This document shows positions 6,793-15,856 of a DNA stretch of 38,759 nucleotides, in pieces (within the stretch, counting starts at the first letter, position 1; each line of letters begins with the position of its first letter). The DNA lies in contig JAAYQC010000069.1 in the NCBI GenBank assembly GCA_012519515.1, positions 1 to 38,759 on the forward strand, in the 5' to 3' direction. Made by a program: the position numbers and the translations under genes. The stretch comes from Bacteroidales bacterium (GTDB taxonomy: Bacteria; Bacteroidota; Bacteroidia; Bacteroidales; VadinHA17). The notes under the pieces are model-generated. The model searched no databases and was not told where the DNA came from. It worked only from the letters and a program-made list of their open reading frames with translations.

Positions 6793-8820
6793 ATGAATCC
6801 TGTAGATTTTTACTTGTCCGATCCCTGGCTGAATCCTTTCAGGAAAATTATAGAAAGCCGTATTAAAAAATGCCGGGCAAAGGAATCTGAGCTTAGCGGT
6901 GACGGCGAGCTCAAGGATTTTGCTATAGGGCATTTCTACTACGGGCTTCACCGCGACGGCGACGGATGGGTATTCAGGGAATATGCCCCGAATGCCGAAA
7001 AGATTTTTCTCACAGGTGTTTTCAGCGGCTGGAAGGAAAAGTCCGCCTACAGGATGAGCCGGATAAACCGCGACGGTGACTGGGAGATAAGACTACCTTC
7101 CGGAGCGCTTAATCACGGCGACCTGTACAAGCTTTCCGTTCACTGGAAAGGAGGCAGGGGTGAAAGGATTCCCTCCTATGCAACCAGGCTGGTGCAGGAC
7201 GATATCACCAAGATTTTTTCAGCACAGGTATGGTGTCCGGAAAAGGAATATAAATGGAAGATTAGGGATTTCAGGCCGGCGCCGACTGCCCCTGTCATCT
7301 ACGAAGCCCATGTGGGCATGGCTACGCCTTATGAAAAGGTGGGAAGCTTCCGCGAATTCACCGAAAACGTGCTACCCGTAATTGTACGGTCGGGTTACAA
7401 CACCATACAGCTGATGGCGATCCAGGAGCACCCGTTTTACGGGTCATTCGGTTATCATGTATCAAACTTTTTCGCCGTTTCCTCCCGTTTCGGAACTCCT
7501 GAAGATCTTAAGGAGCTTATCGACACAGCCCATGAATCGGGGATAAGGGTTATAATGGACCTTGTCCACTCCCACTCGGTGAAAAATGTTGCAGAAGGGC
7601 TGGGGCTGTTTGACGGTTCGCCCGGACTTTATTTCCACACCGGACCAAGGAGGCATCATGTTGCATGGGATTCACTTTGCTTCGATTACGGTAAAGACCA
7701 TGTTCTGCATTTTCTCCTGTCCAACTGCAGGTACTGGCTCGAGGAGTATAAATTCGACGGTTTCAGGTTCGATGGTGTAACAAGCATGATCTACTACGAT
7801 CACGGACTCGAGAAAAACTTCACCAGGTATGATGAGTATTTCGACGGCGGTCAGGATGAAGATGCCCTGGTCTATCTCTATCTGGCCAACAAGACCATAC
7901 ATCAGTTTAAGCCTGAAGCTATCACCGTGGCTGAGGAGATGAGCGGCATGCCGGGCCTGGCGGCTCCCTGCCGGGAGAAAGGTTACGGTTTCGACTACAG
8001 GCTCTCGATGGGTGTTCCCGACTACTGGATCAAACTCGTCAAGGACACACCTGATGAGAACTGGGACATGGGGCAGCTTATACATGAGCTGAGCCAGCGC
8101 CGTCCCGAAGAAAAGATAATATCGTACTGCGAATCGCACGACCAGGCTCTTGTTGGCGACAAAACACTTATATTCAGGATGATCGATGCAGAGATGTACA
8201 CTGGTATGTCAAAATCGTATCACAGCCTGACTCTCGATCGCGGTATAGCCCTTCACAAGATGATAAGGCTGATCACTTTCTGTGCTTCGGGCGGAGGCTA
8301 CCTGAACTTCATGGGCAATGAGTTCGGCCATCCGGAATGGATTGATTTCCCGCGCGAGGATAATAACTGGAGTTACAAGTATGCCAGGCGCTTGTGGCAT
8401 CTTGCCATGAATGAAGACCTGAAATATTCGTTCCTGATGAAGTTCGACAATGCCATGCTTAAGCTTCACAGGGAATTCAGGATTCTCGACGAAAGATCCG
8501 TGAACAGGATCTATGATAATAATCATGACAAGATAGTTGCCTTCACCAGGGGAGAGTTCCTGATGGTATTCAATTTCCATCCTAACAAGTCATTCACCGA
8601 TTATGGAATTCCGGTTAAGGGAAAATTCCGGATTGTACTGGATACTGATGATCCCGAATTCGGCAGGTTTGACAGGTTAAAAAGGAACGTCAGCTATACC
8701 TCCATAAGAAAAACACAAAGGCAGACACTCGACCAGCCTTTTCATCTGTATCTGTATCTGCCTTCGCGAACCGGACTGGTTCTAAAGATTGAGCCCACAA
8801 GGAGGGCCACCGATATCTAA
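6793..8820 (+). CDS. glgB: 1,4-alpha-glucan branching enzyme (GH13)
   Basis: Introduces alpha-1,6 branches into glycogen. In its 675 residues a CBM48-like domain (about 50-145, HFYYGLHRDGDGWVFREYAPNA) precedes the GH13 barrel. Catalytic Asp327 lies in FDGFRFDGVTSM, the acid/base Glu381 in AEEMSG, and the third acid in SYCESHDQ. The YEAHVGMA motif and overall shape resemble the eukaryote-like branching enzymes found in Bacteroidota rather than E. coli GlgB, which has a longer N-terminus. It is transcribed towards the glycogen operon on the other strand, and its TAA overlaps that operon's last stop as CTAA. Promoter not clear: the upstream region is AT-rich with TAGATTTTG, one base off the -7 spacing. 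Confidence 0.95.
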   Translation: MNPVDFYLSDPWLNPFRKIIESRIKKCRAKESELSGDGELKDFAIGHFYYGLHRDGDGWVFREYAPNAEKIFLTGVFSGWKEKSAYRMSRINRDGDWEIRLPSGALNHGDLYKLSVHWKGGRGERIPSYATRLVQDDITKIFSAQVWCPEKEYKWKIRDFRPAPTAPVIYEAHVGMATPYEKVGSFREFTENVLPVIVRSGYNTIQLMAIQEHPFYGSFGYHVSNFFAVSSRFGTPEDLKELIDTAHESGIRVIMDLVHSHSVKNVAEGLGLFDGSPGLYFHTGPRRHHVAWDSLCFDYGKDHVLHFLLSNCRYWLEEYKFDGFRFDGVTSMIYYDHGLEKNFTRYDEYFDGGQDEDALVYLYLANKTIHQFKPEAITVAEEMSGMPGLAAPCREKGYGFDYRLSMGVPDYWIKLVKDTPDENWDMGQLIHELSQRRPEEKIISYCESHDQALVGDKTLIFRMIDAEMYTGMSKSYHSLTLDRGIALHKMIRLITFCASGGGYLNFMGNEFGHPEWIDFPREDNNWSYKYARRLWHLAMNEDLKYSFLMKFDNAMLKLHREFRILDERSVNRIYDNNHDKIVAFTRGEFLMVFNFHPNKSFTDYGIPVKGKFRIVLDTDDPEFGRFDRLKRNVSYTSIRKTQRQTLDQPFHLYLYLPSRTGLVLKIEPTRRATDI

Positions 8821-11800
8821 TCGATCCACCTGAGCAGGTAGAAATCCTGCTTGTGCGGAAGGTCCTTGTGTTTCGGATAAATCCTTATACCGTAAAAGAA
8901 GGTACCCGCTTTTTCAGGAACCAGATTAGCCCTGTACAGGCATTTCCCGTTCTTGCCGCTGACCAGCTTGAATTCCTGGCTGTCGACAAATTCATATTCC
9001 CCGTCTTTGTTAAGTTGAGTGAAAACGAATTCGACTCCGACATTTTCCTTCGGTATCTTCTTTATATTCAATGCTATCTCAGCCCTGTAATCATGTCCTG
9101 AATGATAGACATTATCATTGGGCTGTTCGAAGCTGTAATTCAGGACTTCTATATTGTCCCATTCCTGCCTCATGGTATTTTTCCAGGAAGCCATTTCCTT
9201 GGCTTTCTCGAAGTTGTTAGCCTTGAAATACTTGCTTCTTGGCCACAGTTTCAGGTAATATCTGTCGATATAATCGTCAAGCATCCTGCGCATGGTAAAT
9301 TCCGGGGCGATCTTTACCATGGTGTTCTTGATATGGCTTATCCATTCTACCGGTACGCCTTCTTCATCCGCGGAATAATACGCGGGTATTATCTCGTATT
9401 CCAGCATATTGTAGATTGTTTCAGCATCGACGTCATTCTGGAGTTCCTGGTTGGTAAACGATCTTTTCTTGGGGAGAGCCCATCCCGCGTAGGCCCGGTA
9501 TCCTTCGACCCACCATCCGTCGAGCACGCTGAAGTGGATTGTGCCGTTCATCACTGCTTTTTCACCGCTTGTGCCTGAAGCTTCCAGCGGGCGGGTAGGA
9601 GTATTGAGCCAGATATCGACTCCCTGTATAAGTCGCTTTGCCAGTTCTATGTCATAGTTCTCGAGGAAAAGAACCTTTCCTGTAAACTGAGGCATCTGTG
9701 AAATCTCCACTATCCTCTTTATCAGATCCTGTCCACCGCCGTCGTGCGGATGGGCTTTTCCGGCATAGATGAACTGCACCGGCCTGTCGGGATCATTGAC
9801 TATCCTTGCCAGCCTGTCCATATCCCTGAACAAAAGAGAAGCCCTTTTGTAAGTGGCAAACCTGCGTGCAAACCCGATAGTCAGCGCCTTATCGTTCAGA
9901 TGAGTGCTTATATTCAGGAGGGTGCGTGGACTTACATGCTTGTCGATCATATCAGACTGCAGTCTCTTCCGTATGTTCACGAAGAGTTTCTTTTTAAGTG
10001 CAGTCTTGACTTCATAGATCTTTTTGTCGTCAATAGTATAGAGTTTCTCCCAGAGGCTTCTGTCGGTCTGGTCGAAATTGGCAGTTCCAAGAAGTTCCCT
10101 GTATACTTCCTGCCACTCCGGAGCTATCCATGTAGGATAATGGACACCGTTGGTGACATGGCCGATATAAAGCTCCTCCTTAAGATATCCGGGCCACAGT
10201 TTATTAAAGAGCCCCTGTGTAACCTCGCCGTGAAGCTTGCTAACCCCGTTCAGTTCCTGCGACATATAAGTTGCCAGGAAGCTCATGTTGAATTTTCTGT
10301 CGGCATCTCCGGGGCAGCGCCCGAGATCCATCAGCTGATCCCAGGTTATATTGAGCCTTGTATGATAATGTGAAATATATTTTCTCAGCAGATCTTCCTC
10401 AAAGGCATCATGGCCTGCCGGCACCGGCGTGTGAGTGGTGAACAGGGTGGATGGCCTTATTGCTTCGACGGCCTGATCGAAAGTAAGATGATACTCCTCG
10501 ATTAGTCTTCTTATTCTTTCAAGGCTGATAAAAGCCGAATGGCCTTCGTTGCTGTGGTAGAGTTCGGGAACGATTCCCATTTCGTTAAGAGCCCTTATGC
10601 CTCCGATACCGAGGATAAGTTCCTGCTTAAGCCTGTTCTCATGGTCGCCTCCATAGAGGTAATGGGTTATCGAACGGTCTTCGGGCAGGTTATCTTCAAA
10701 ATCAGTGTCGAGCAGGAAGAGGGACACCTTGCCTATTTTTGCTTCCCATATCCGGATATTCACTGTTCTTCCCGGCCAGACTATGCTTACCGTACGGTGT
10801 TTTCCCTCGGCATCCTTGACAGGACTGATGGGCAGTCGCGAGAATTCCTCGGCCTCATAGATGGTGAGCTGTTCTCCCTTAAGTCCGAGTTTCTGCTTGA
10901 AATAGCCAAAGCGGTAGAGAAGGCCTATACCTATTATGTTCACATTGGAATCGCTTGCTTCCTTAAGGTAATCGCCGGCAAGTATTCCCAGGCCTCCGGA
11001 GTATATCTTGAGACAGGGATGTATCCCGAATTCCATGGAGAAATAGGCGACCGACGGTTTATCTTTATCCCACGGCCTGCTGATATAGTCCCTGAAAGTC
11101 TTCATTATCTTGTCGAGATCGGTAATGAATTCGTCGTCATCCTCGAGGACCAGCAGTCGTTTATAGTCTATCTTTTCAAGAAGCAGTTTGGGGTTATGCT
11201 GAACCTTTTCCCAGAGTGAGGGATCCATTCTCCTGAAGAGAGATTCAGCTTCCGTGTTCCACGACCACCAGAGATTGTTGGCCAGTTCCTTGAGCGATGA
11301 CAGCTTGTCGGGAACATCGCTCTGTATGTAAATATCCTTCCAGACAGGTATCTGGTGAGGTTTCCGTACCTCTCTGCCCGGAGCCTCAACAAACTGAGCG
11401 AATTCCCGGGGCTCCTCTCTTCTTATACTGCTCTGTTCCAGGGCTATCTTATAGGCCTCGAAGTAGTACTTCACCAGGTTGTCCCACATGGCTATCCTGG
11501 ATATCTCATGAGCCCTGAACCTGGCTTCCCTGATCTCTCCTTCGGAAAGGCTCAGGTATTTCCTTATGAAATCCCTGATATCGCTGACAACACTTTTTTC
11601 GTTGTCATCGGTCCTTTCTATTACTGCAATTCCGTTTCCATGGTCCTTGCAATACTCCTTGACCCACAGGCCGAATCCCGAGAGCGAAGTAGTAATGGTC
11701 GGAATGGAGAACATAAGACTTTCGAGGGGGGTGTATCCCCAGGGTTCATAGTATGAAGGGAACACCGACAGGTCGAAGCCTATAAGGAGGTCGTAGTACG

Positions 11801-13040
11801 ACAGGTTGAATATTCCATCGTTACCATTCAGGTATGAAGGTGCAAATATAATCTTGACCTTTTCTTTCTTTTCATTTGTAAGCCCGTTACGGCTTATATT
11901 TCCGAGCACCGGATCGCTTGACGGATAATGCAGGCAATGAGTCAGGTAACGGTCGACCCCGTTCGGCGAACCGTTATTGTACAGAATATCTATCAGATCC
12001 TCGCGGGGCCCCCGGTGGTAAGCAGGCATCAGAAGGAATGCAACGCATTCACGGTTGAGCTTCTCTTCCTTGTTAAGCTCTCCGAGGGAGTCGATGAAGA
12101 TATCGACGCCCTTGTTGCGGTATTCATATCTTCCGCTGTTTACAATGAACATGCAGTTTTCGTCAAGTTTATATCCGAGTACTGCCTCAGCGACACTTCT
12201 CAGTTTATCCTTTGCTGCCTGCTGTTTCTTTGCGAATTCCTGGGCAGGAGGGACGAATGAATCCTCAAAGCCGTTGGGAGTCACAAGGTCGACGTCTTTA
12301 CCGAGGAAGTATGAACATTCCTTCGCGGTTATCCCGCTTACTGTTGTGAATACATCGGCTTCGGCAGCCGATATTTTTTCAAGCGACTGTTTTGCAACCA
12401 CGTTGAATTCCCTGGCAATCTGAACGGAATTATATTCTTTGAGTTTACCGTAGAGAGGCCTGTTATTGCCGGCAATCGATCGCCCTAACACTGTGGCATG
12501 GGTGGTAAAGGCTGTGGCTATCCATGGAGCGGATTTTTCGAGGTACAGTATTCCCGTACCGGTCATCCATTCATGAAACTGTGCAATAATATTATGGTGT
12601 TCACGGTAGCACGATGTAAAGCTTTCTATTACCTTTCCGGCGGCAAATCCGAACAGGGCAGGCTCCACGTAGTCCCATTGTCCGGTTATACTGTCGAGTT
12701 TATATGTTTCCCAGAACCTGGCAAATATCTCATTCTGTTGTCCGAAATAAGGCGTGAAATCAATAAGCAGAACAATAGGTTTCCCGGCAATGTTCCAGCG
12801 GCCGGTTTTAACTCTCAGTCCTTCTTTTTCAGCCAATGGCCTCCACTCGGGAAACAAGGATTCATCAGGGATGAACTCCGGGTTTTTAATGTCTTCTCTC
12901 CACACATCGGGCCCGATGGTAATATAGTTATCGCCAAGCTCATTGACTATGTTCAGCGCTTTTGTTGAAATTACAGTATGAATACCTCCGACCTTGTTGC
13001 ATACTTCCCAACTGGTCTCAAAAATTAGTTCAACATTCAT
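8817..13040 (-). CDS. glycogen synthase (GT3) - alpha-glucan phosphorylase (GT35) fusion
   Basis: A 1407-residue two-enzyme protein. Residues 1 to about 555 are a GT3, eukaryote-type glycogen synthase: FETSWEVCNKVGGIHTVISTKA opens the fold, and FPSYYEPWGYTPLESLMFSIPTITT is the C-terminal nucleotide-sugar site. After a linker, about 590-675 is a DUF3417 segment (LKELANNLWWSWNTEAESLFRRMDP). This is followed by the GT35 phosphorylase of the TIGR02094 type (YFSMEFGIHPCLKIYSGGLGILAGDYLKEASD, YHSNEGHSAFI). The pyridoxal phosphate Lys lies in EASGTSGEKAVMNG. The last ~110 residues are a beta domain. One chain thus appears able both to elongate glycogen and to release glucose-1-phosphate. GT3 enzymes normally use UDP-glucose, and no glgC is nearby. 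It is the last gene of the minus-strand glycogen operon. Both active sites look intact. Similar fusions are known in Bacteroidota. Confidence 0.95.
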   Translation of the reverse strand: MNVELIFETSWEVCNKVGGIHTVISTKALNIVNELGDNYITIGPDVWREDIKNPEFIPDESLFPEWRPLAEKEGLRVKTGRWNIAGKPIVLLIDFTPYFGQQNEIFARFWETYKLDSITGQWDYVEPALFGFAAGKVIESFTSCYREHHNIIAQFHEWMTGTGILYLEKSAPWIATAFTTHATVLGRSIAGNNRPLYGKLKEYNSVQIAREFNVVAKQSLEKISAAEADVFTTVSGITAKECSYFLGKDVDLVTPNGFEDSFVPPAQEFAKKQQAAKDKLRSVAEAVLGYKLDENCMFIVNSGRYEYRNKGVDIFIDSLGELNKEEKLNRECVAFLLMPAYHRGPREDLIDILYNNGSPNGVDRYLTHCLHYPSSDPVLGNISRNGLTNEKKEKVKIIFAPSYLNGNDGIFNLSYYDLLIGFDLSVFPSYYEPWGYTPLESLMFSIPTITTSLSGFGLWVKEYCKDHGNGIAVIERTDDNEKSVVSDIRDFIRKYLSLSEGEIREARFRAHEISRIAMWDNLVKYYFEAYKIALEQSSIRREEPREFAQFVEAPGREVRKPHQIPVWKDIYIQSDVPDKLSSLKELANNLWWSWNTEAESLFRRMDPSLWEKVQHNPKLLLEKIDYKRLLVLEDDDEFITDLDKIMKTFRDYISRPWDKDKPSVAYFSMEFGIHPCLKIYSGGLGILAGDYLKEASDSNVNIIGIGLLYRFGYFKQKLGLKGEQLTIYEAEEFSRLPISPVKDAEGKHRTVSIVWPGRTVNIRIWEAKIGKVSLFLLDTDFEDNLPEDRSITHYLYGGDHENRLKQELILGIGGIRALNEMGIVPELYHSNEGHSAFISLERIRRLIEEYHLTFDQAVEAIRPSTLFTTHTPVPAGHDAFEEDLLRKYISHYHTRLNITWDQLMDLGRCPGDADRKFNMSFLATYMSQELNGVSKLHGEVTQGLFNKLWPGYLKEELYIGHVTNGVHYPTWIAPEWQEVYRELLGTANFDQTDRSLWEKLYTIDDKKIYEVKTALKKKLFVNIRKRLQSDMIDKHVSPRTLLNISTHLNDKALTIGFARRFATYKRASLLFRDMDRLARIVNDPDRPVQFIYAGKAHPHDGGGQDLIKRIVEISQMPQFTGKVLFLENYDIELAKRLIQGVDIWLNTPTRPLEASGTSGEKAVMNGTIHFSVLDGWWVEGYRAYAGWALPKKRSFTNQELQNDVDAETIYNMLEYEIIPAYYSADEEGVPVEWISHIKNTMVKIAPEFTMRRMLDDYIDRYYLKLWPRSKYFKANNFEKAKEMASWKNTMRQEWDNIEVLNYSFEQPNDNVYHSGHDYRAEIALNIKKIPKENVGVEFVFTQLNKDGEYEFVDSQEFKLVSGKNGKCLYRANLVPEKAGTFFYGIRIYPKHKDLPHKQDFYLLRWID

Positions 13041-13097
13041 TATACAATATATTGGTTCAGATTTTAAGCTTATATCACTTAAGATTATAACTCAGAT

Positions 13098-14528
13098 TTA
13101 CTTAGAAGATTTTCCCGGCTTCGATTTTTTTGCAGTTATTTTTTTTCCCGCGGTCTTTGTTTTCGTCTTTACCGCCTGAATCGGTGCGGTTGCCGGTTCA
13201 GTTTTCCTTCTGCTTGCCGACTTCCTCCTAAGTTCGTCTATCTGGGCTTTCTGCTCATCGATAATGGATTCCTTTTCCTTTATCAGCTCATTAAGCTTTG
13301 ATATTTCGGCATGGCTATCCCTGTCGGGAACGAAACGGTTGACCCTGATCTCAAAGTCGCTTATCACGTTCATATAGTTCATAAAAGCATCATAGGGAGT
13401 GTCGTATGGATTGAAATATGCATGCACGGCACCGTCGGAAAAGAACTTCGTGGCCATATAGTAGAAATGGTCGCTTGCCTGAAGGTATTCCCAGTCTTTT
13501 TTTATCTGGACATCATCACATCTGTTCACCTTGTCAGTGAGGTTATATAGTTTCTCAAGGGCGGCAACCTGAAGTTCATTACCGTGCCATGCTGTAATAT
13601 CACGTTCTTCGTCGGCCCATGAAATGGGGGAAGGAACGCTGATAGCCGAGACAGGCTGGAGGTTTTCCGCCACCTCCGTCGGTGTCATGAATTTGAATGG
13701 TGTTTTCTTCAGGATTGTCGCGGGCAGATGTTCCAGGAACTCGAATATCCCGGTGTCCTTATGATTATGCTCCCCGAATGTCTCATAGTCGAGGAAGATG
13801 TTGACCAGTTCGCTCTTGGGTGCTATTTTGGCTATCCATGCTGCATACTTGTCGGTTGTGAGAGGCCATTCAGCCCATGCCCTGTTTGAGAACCTGAAGG
13901 CAATATCATCGCTCAGTACAAAGTTTCTCAGAAGCACTTTCAGCCTCGGGTTGATGGAATTGCAATAAAGGAAATTAGGGCTCTTCCATCCGAGAACATG
14001 CTTGGCTCCTTCCGTAAGCATCGATTTGAATCCCATGTCGGCGACCCACGATCCTATCTGGTCGGAATAGATCAGTTCGGTATTTCTGAAAGAAGTGCTT
14101 TCATAGCCGATGTGTTCCCTGAGCATTTCCCTGTGAGCGTTGATCTGATGTTCAAATTCGCTTCTCGTTTTTATTGATGCAAGCGAGTGCGACTCTGTTT
14201 CGGCCAGGAATTCCACCATTCCCGTTTCAGCCAGCTTCCTGAATGAATCCAGGACTTCCGGGGCATACAGCTGGAACTGCTTTATCACAAGGCCGGTAAG
14301 CGAAAAGGTCACTTTAAACTTGCCCTTGTTTTTCTGGATCTGATCGAGGATTATCGCGTTGGCCGGCAGATAGCAGTTGTCAGCCACCTTTCTCATGATC
14401 GACTCGTTGGTGAAATCGTCATAGTAATAATGGTCATGCCCCAGGTCAAAGAACCTGTATCTTTTAAGCCTGAAAGGCTGATGCACCTGAAAATAAAAGC
14501 ATATTGCTTTTTTGCCTGTTACACTCAT
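13098..14528 (-). CDS. GH57 family alpha-amylase / glucan-acting enzyme
   Basis: 476 residues. The GH57 motifs are visible: FYFQVHQPFR (region 1), the nucleophile Glu151 in FRNTELIYSD, and the acid Asp247 in FLDYETFGEH. This family includes alpha-amylases, 4-alpha-glucanotransferases and branching enzymes, and the exact specificity cannot be fixed by eye. There is no signal peptide, so it is cytosolic and probably acts on glycogen. After about residue 410 comes a coiled coil (ISKLNELIKEKESIIDEQKAQIDELRRK), then a Lys/Ala/Thr-rich tail ending KKSKPGKSSK. The tail is not part of the GH57 fold and might mediate binding to partners or glycogen. It follows the GT4 gene by only two bases. Confidence 0.92.
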   Translation of the reverse strand: MSVTGKKAICFYFQVHQPFRLKRYRFFDLGHDHYYYDDFTNESIMRKVADNCYLPANAIILDQIQKNKGKFKVTFSLTGLVIKQFQLYAPEVLDSFRKLAETGMVEFLAETESHSLASIKTRSEFEHQINAHREMLREHIGYESTSFRNTELIYSDQIGSWVADMGFKSMLTEGAKHVLGWKSPNFLYCNSINPRLKVLLRNFVLSDDIAFRFSNRAWAEWPLTTDKYAAWIAKIAPKSELVNIFLDYETFGEHNHKDTGIFEFLEHLPATILKKTPFKFMTPTEVAENLQPVSAISVPSPISWADEERDITAWHGNELQVAALEKLYNLTDKVNRCDDVQIKKDWEYLQASDHFYYMATKFFSDGAVHAYFNPYDTPYDAFMNYMNVISDFEIRVNRFVPDRDSHAEISKLNELIKEKESIIDEQKAQIDELRRKSASRRKTEPATAPIQAVKTKTKTAGKKITAKKSKPGKSSK

Positions 14529-14530
14529 AT

Positions 14531-15829
14531 CTAGTTCTTATTTTGCCAAATCACTCTGTAATAAATATCTCTTACGTGTCGAGCCGAATTATCCCATTTA
14601 AGTCTTACCACTTCTTCCTTTCCGTTCTTGATAAACATTTTTGAAAGAGCGGGATAATTAAGTATTCCGTAGATGGCATCAGCCATTGCGTCGATATCCC
14701 AGAAATCGGTTTTGACGGCATGAGTCAGAATTTCTGACACGCCCGACTGTTTGCTGATTATAACCGGCACGTTCGACTGCATGGCTTCAAGCGGGGAAAT
14801 TCCGAAAGGCTCTGAAACCGACGGCATAATGTAAACATCGCTCATATTTAGCATTGTGAATACATCATTTCCTTTAAGGAAGCCTGTGAAATGGAACCTG
14901 TCGGTTATTTTCAGTGCGGCGGCTCTTCGCATCATTTTCTCCATCATGTCGCCCGAACCTGCCATTACGAATCTCACGTTGGGCATTACCTTAAGCACCT
15001 TGTGCGCGGCTTCAATAAAGTATTCAGGGCCCTTCTGCAGGGTAATTCTTCCCAGGAAGGTAACCACCTTGTCGTCAAATCCCTTTTTAAGGGCAACATC
15101 CTGAGAAATCTTGACAGGTTCAACAGCATTGTAGACTGTTTCAACCTTCTCGGGATCGATATGATATTTATTGATAACTATATCCCGGGTAAGATTGCTC
15201 ACCGTGATTATCTTGGATGCGGCATCCATCCCGAGTTTTTCAATCCTGTACACGTCGGGGTTAACATTGCCTCCGCTCCGGTCAAAGTCGGTTGCATGAA
15301 CATGAATCACGAGAGGTTTACCCGAAACCTCCATTGCAGAAATGCCTGCAGGATAGGCAAGCCAGTCGTGTGCATGGATAATGTCGAATTCGTTTTCCTC
15401 GGCAATAACAGAGGCAACCACTGAATACTTGTATATCTCGTCCATCAGTGAACTGCCGTACTTTCCCGAGAAATCGACTGTACCCTCCTCATTGGTCTGC
15501 ACCAGCATCTTATAGCCTGTCGTTTCGGTATTTATACGTTCCCAGAATTCATCCGGATCAGTGTATGGGACTATCTTTGAGGATATCTCGATCATTTCGA
15601 GGGGGCGTCTGAAGCCCTTGTAATGGATTGTTCTGGATGCCACCGGCACCTTGTTCGCTCCAATGAGTTTCACCCTGGTCTGGTCTTCATCGCCCCATGC
15701 CTTTGGTACGACAAAAATAACCTCGAGGTCCTCAAGTGTCGACATACCTTTTGTCAGGCCGTAACTGGCTGTACCCAGCCCGCCGGAGATATGTGGCGGA
15801 AACTCCCAACCGAACATTAATACACGCAT
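14531..15829 (-). CDS. GT4 family glycosyltransferase of the glycogen operon
   Basis: 432 residues, GT-B fold. MRVLMFGWEFPPHISGGLGTASYGL is the N-terminal glycine-rich acceptor region. HAHDWLAYPAG and VIHVHATDFDRSGG precede the C-terminal donor-binding half (FLGRITLQKGPEYFIEAA, and VSEPFGISPLEAMQSNVPVI with the E-x7-E motif). Because it sits inside a glycogen operon it may act as a glucan synthase or primer-extending enzyme. GT4 also contains many unrelated specificities, so this is inference from context. It is tightly spaced: 27 bases after the debranching enzyme and 2 bases before GH57. Confidence 0.9.
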   Translation of the reverse strand: MRVLMFGWEFPPHISGGLGTASYGLTKGMSTLEDLEVIFVVPKAWGDEDQTRVKLIGANKVPVASRTIHYKGFRRPLEMIEISSKIVPYTDPDEFWERINTETTGYKMLVQTNEEGTVDFSGKYGSSLMDEIYKYSVVASVIAEENEFDIIHAHDWLAYPAGISAMEVSGKPLVIHVHATDFDRSGGNVNPDVYRIEKLGMDAASKIITVSNLTRDIVINKYHIDPEKVETVYNAVEPVKISQDVALKKGFDDKVVTFLGRITLQKGPEYFIEAAHKVLKVMPNVRFVMAGSGDMMEKMMRRAAALKITDRFHFTGFLKGNDVFTMLNMSDVYIMPSVSEPFGISPLEAMQSNVPVIISKQSGVSEILTHAVKTDFWDIDAMADAIYGILNYPALSKMFIKNGKEEVVRLKWDNSARHVRDIYYRVIWQNKN

Positions 15830-15856
15830 ATCACACCTGTTTTATTTTTATTACAA

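Noticed and set aside
9744-11219. 209- and 226-codon plus-strand ORFs within the fusion gene
   Set aside because: Antisense shadows of the phosphorylase half, with no motifs or promoter.
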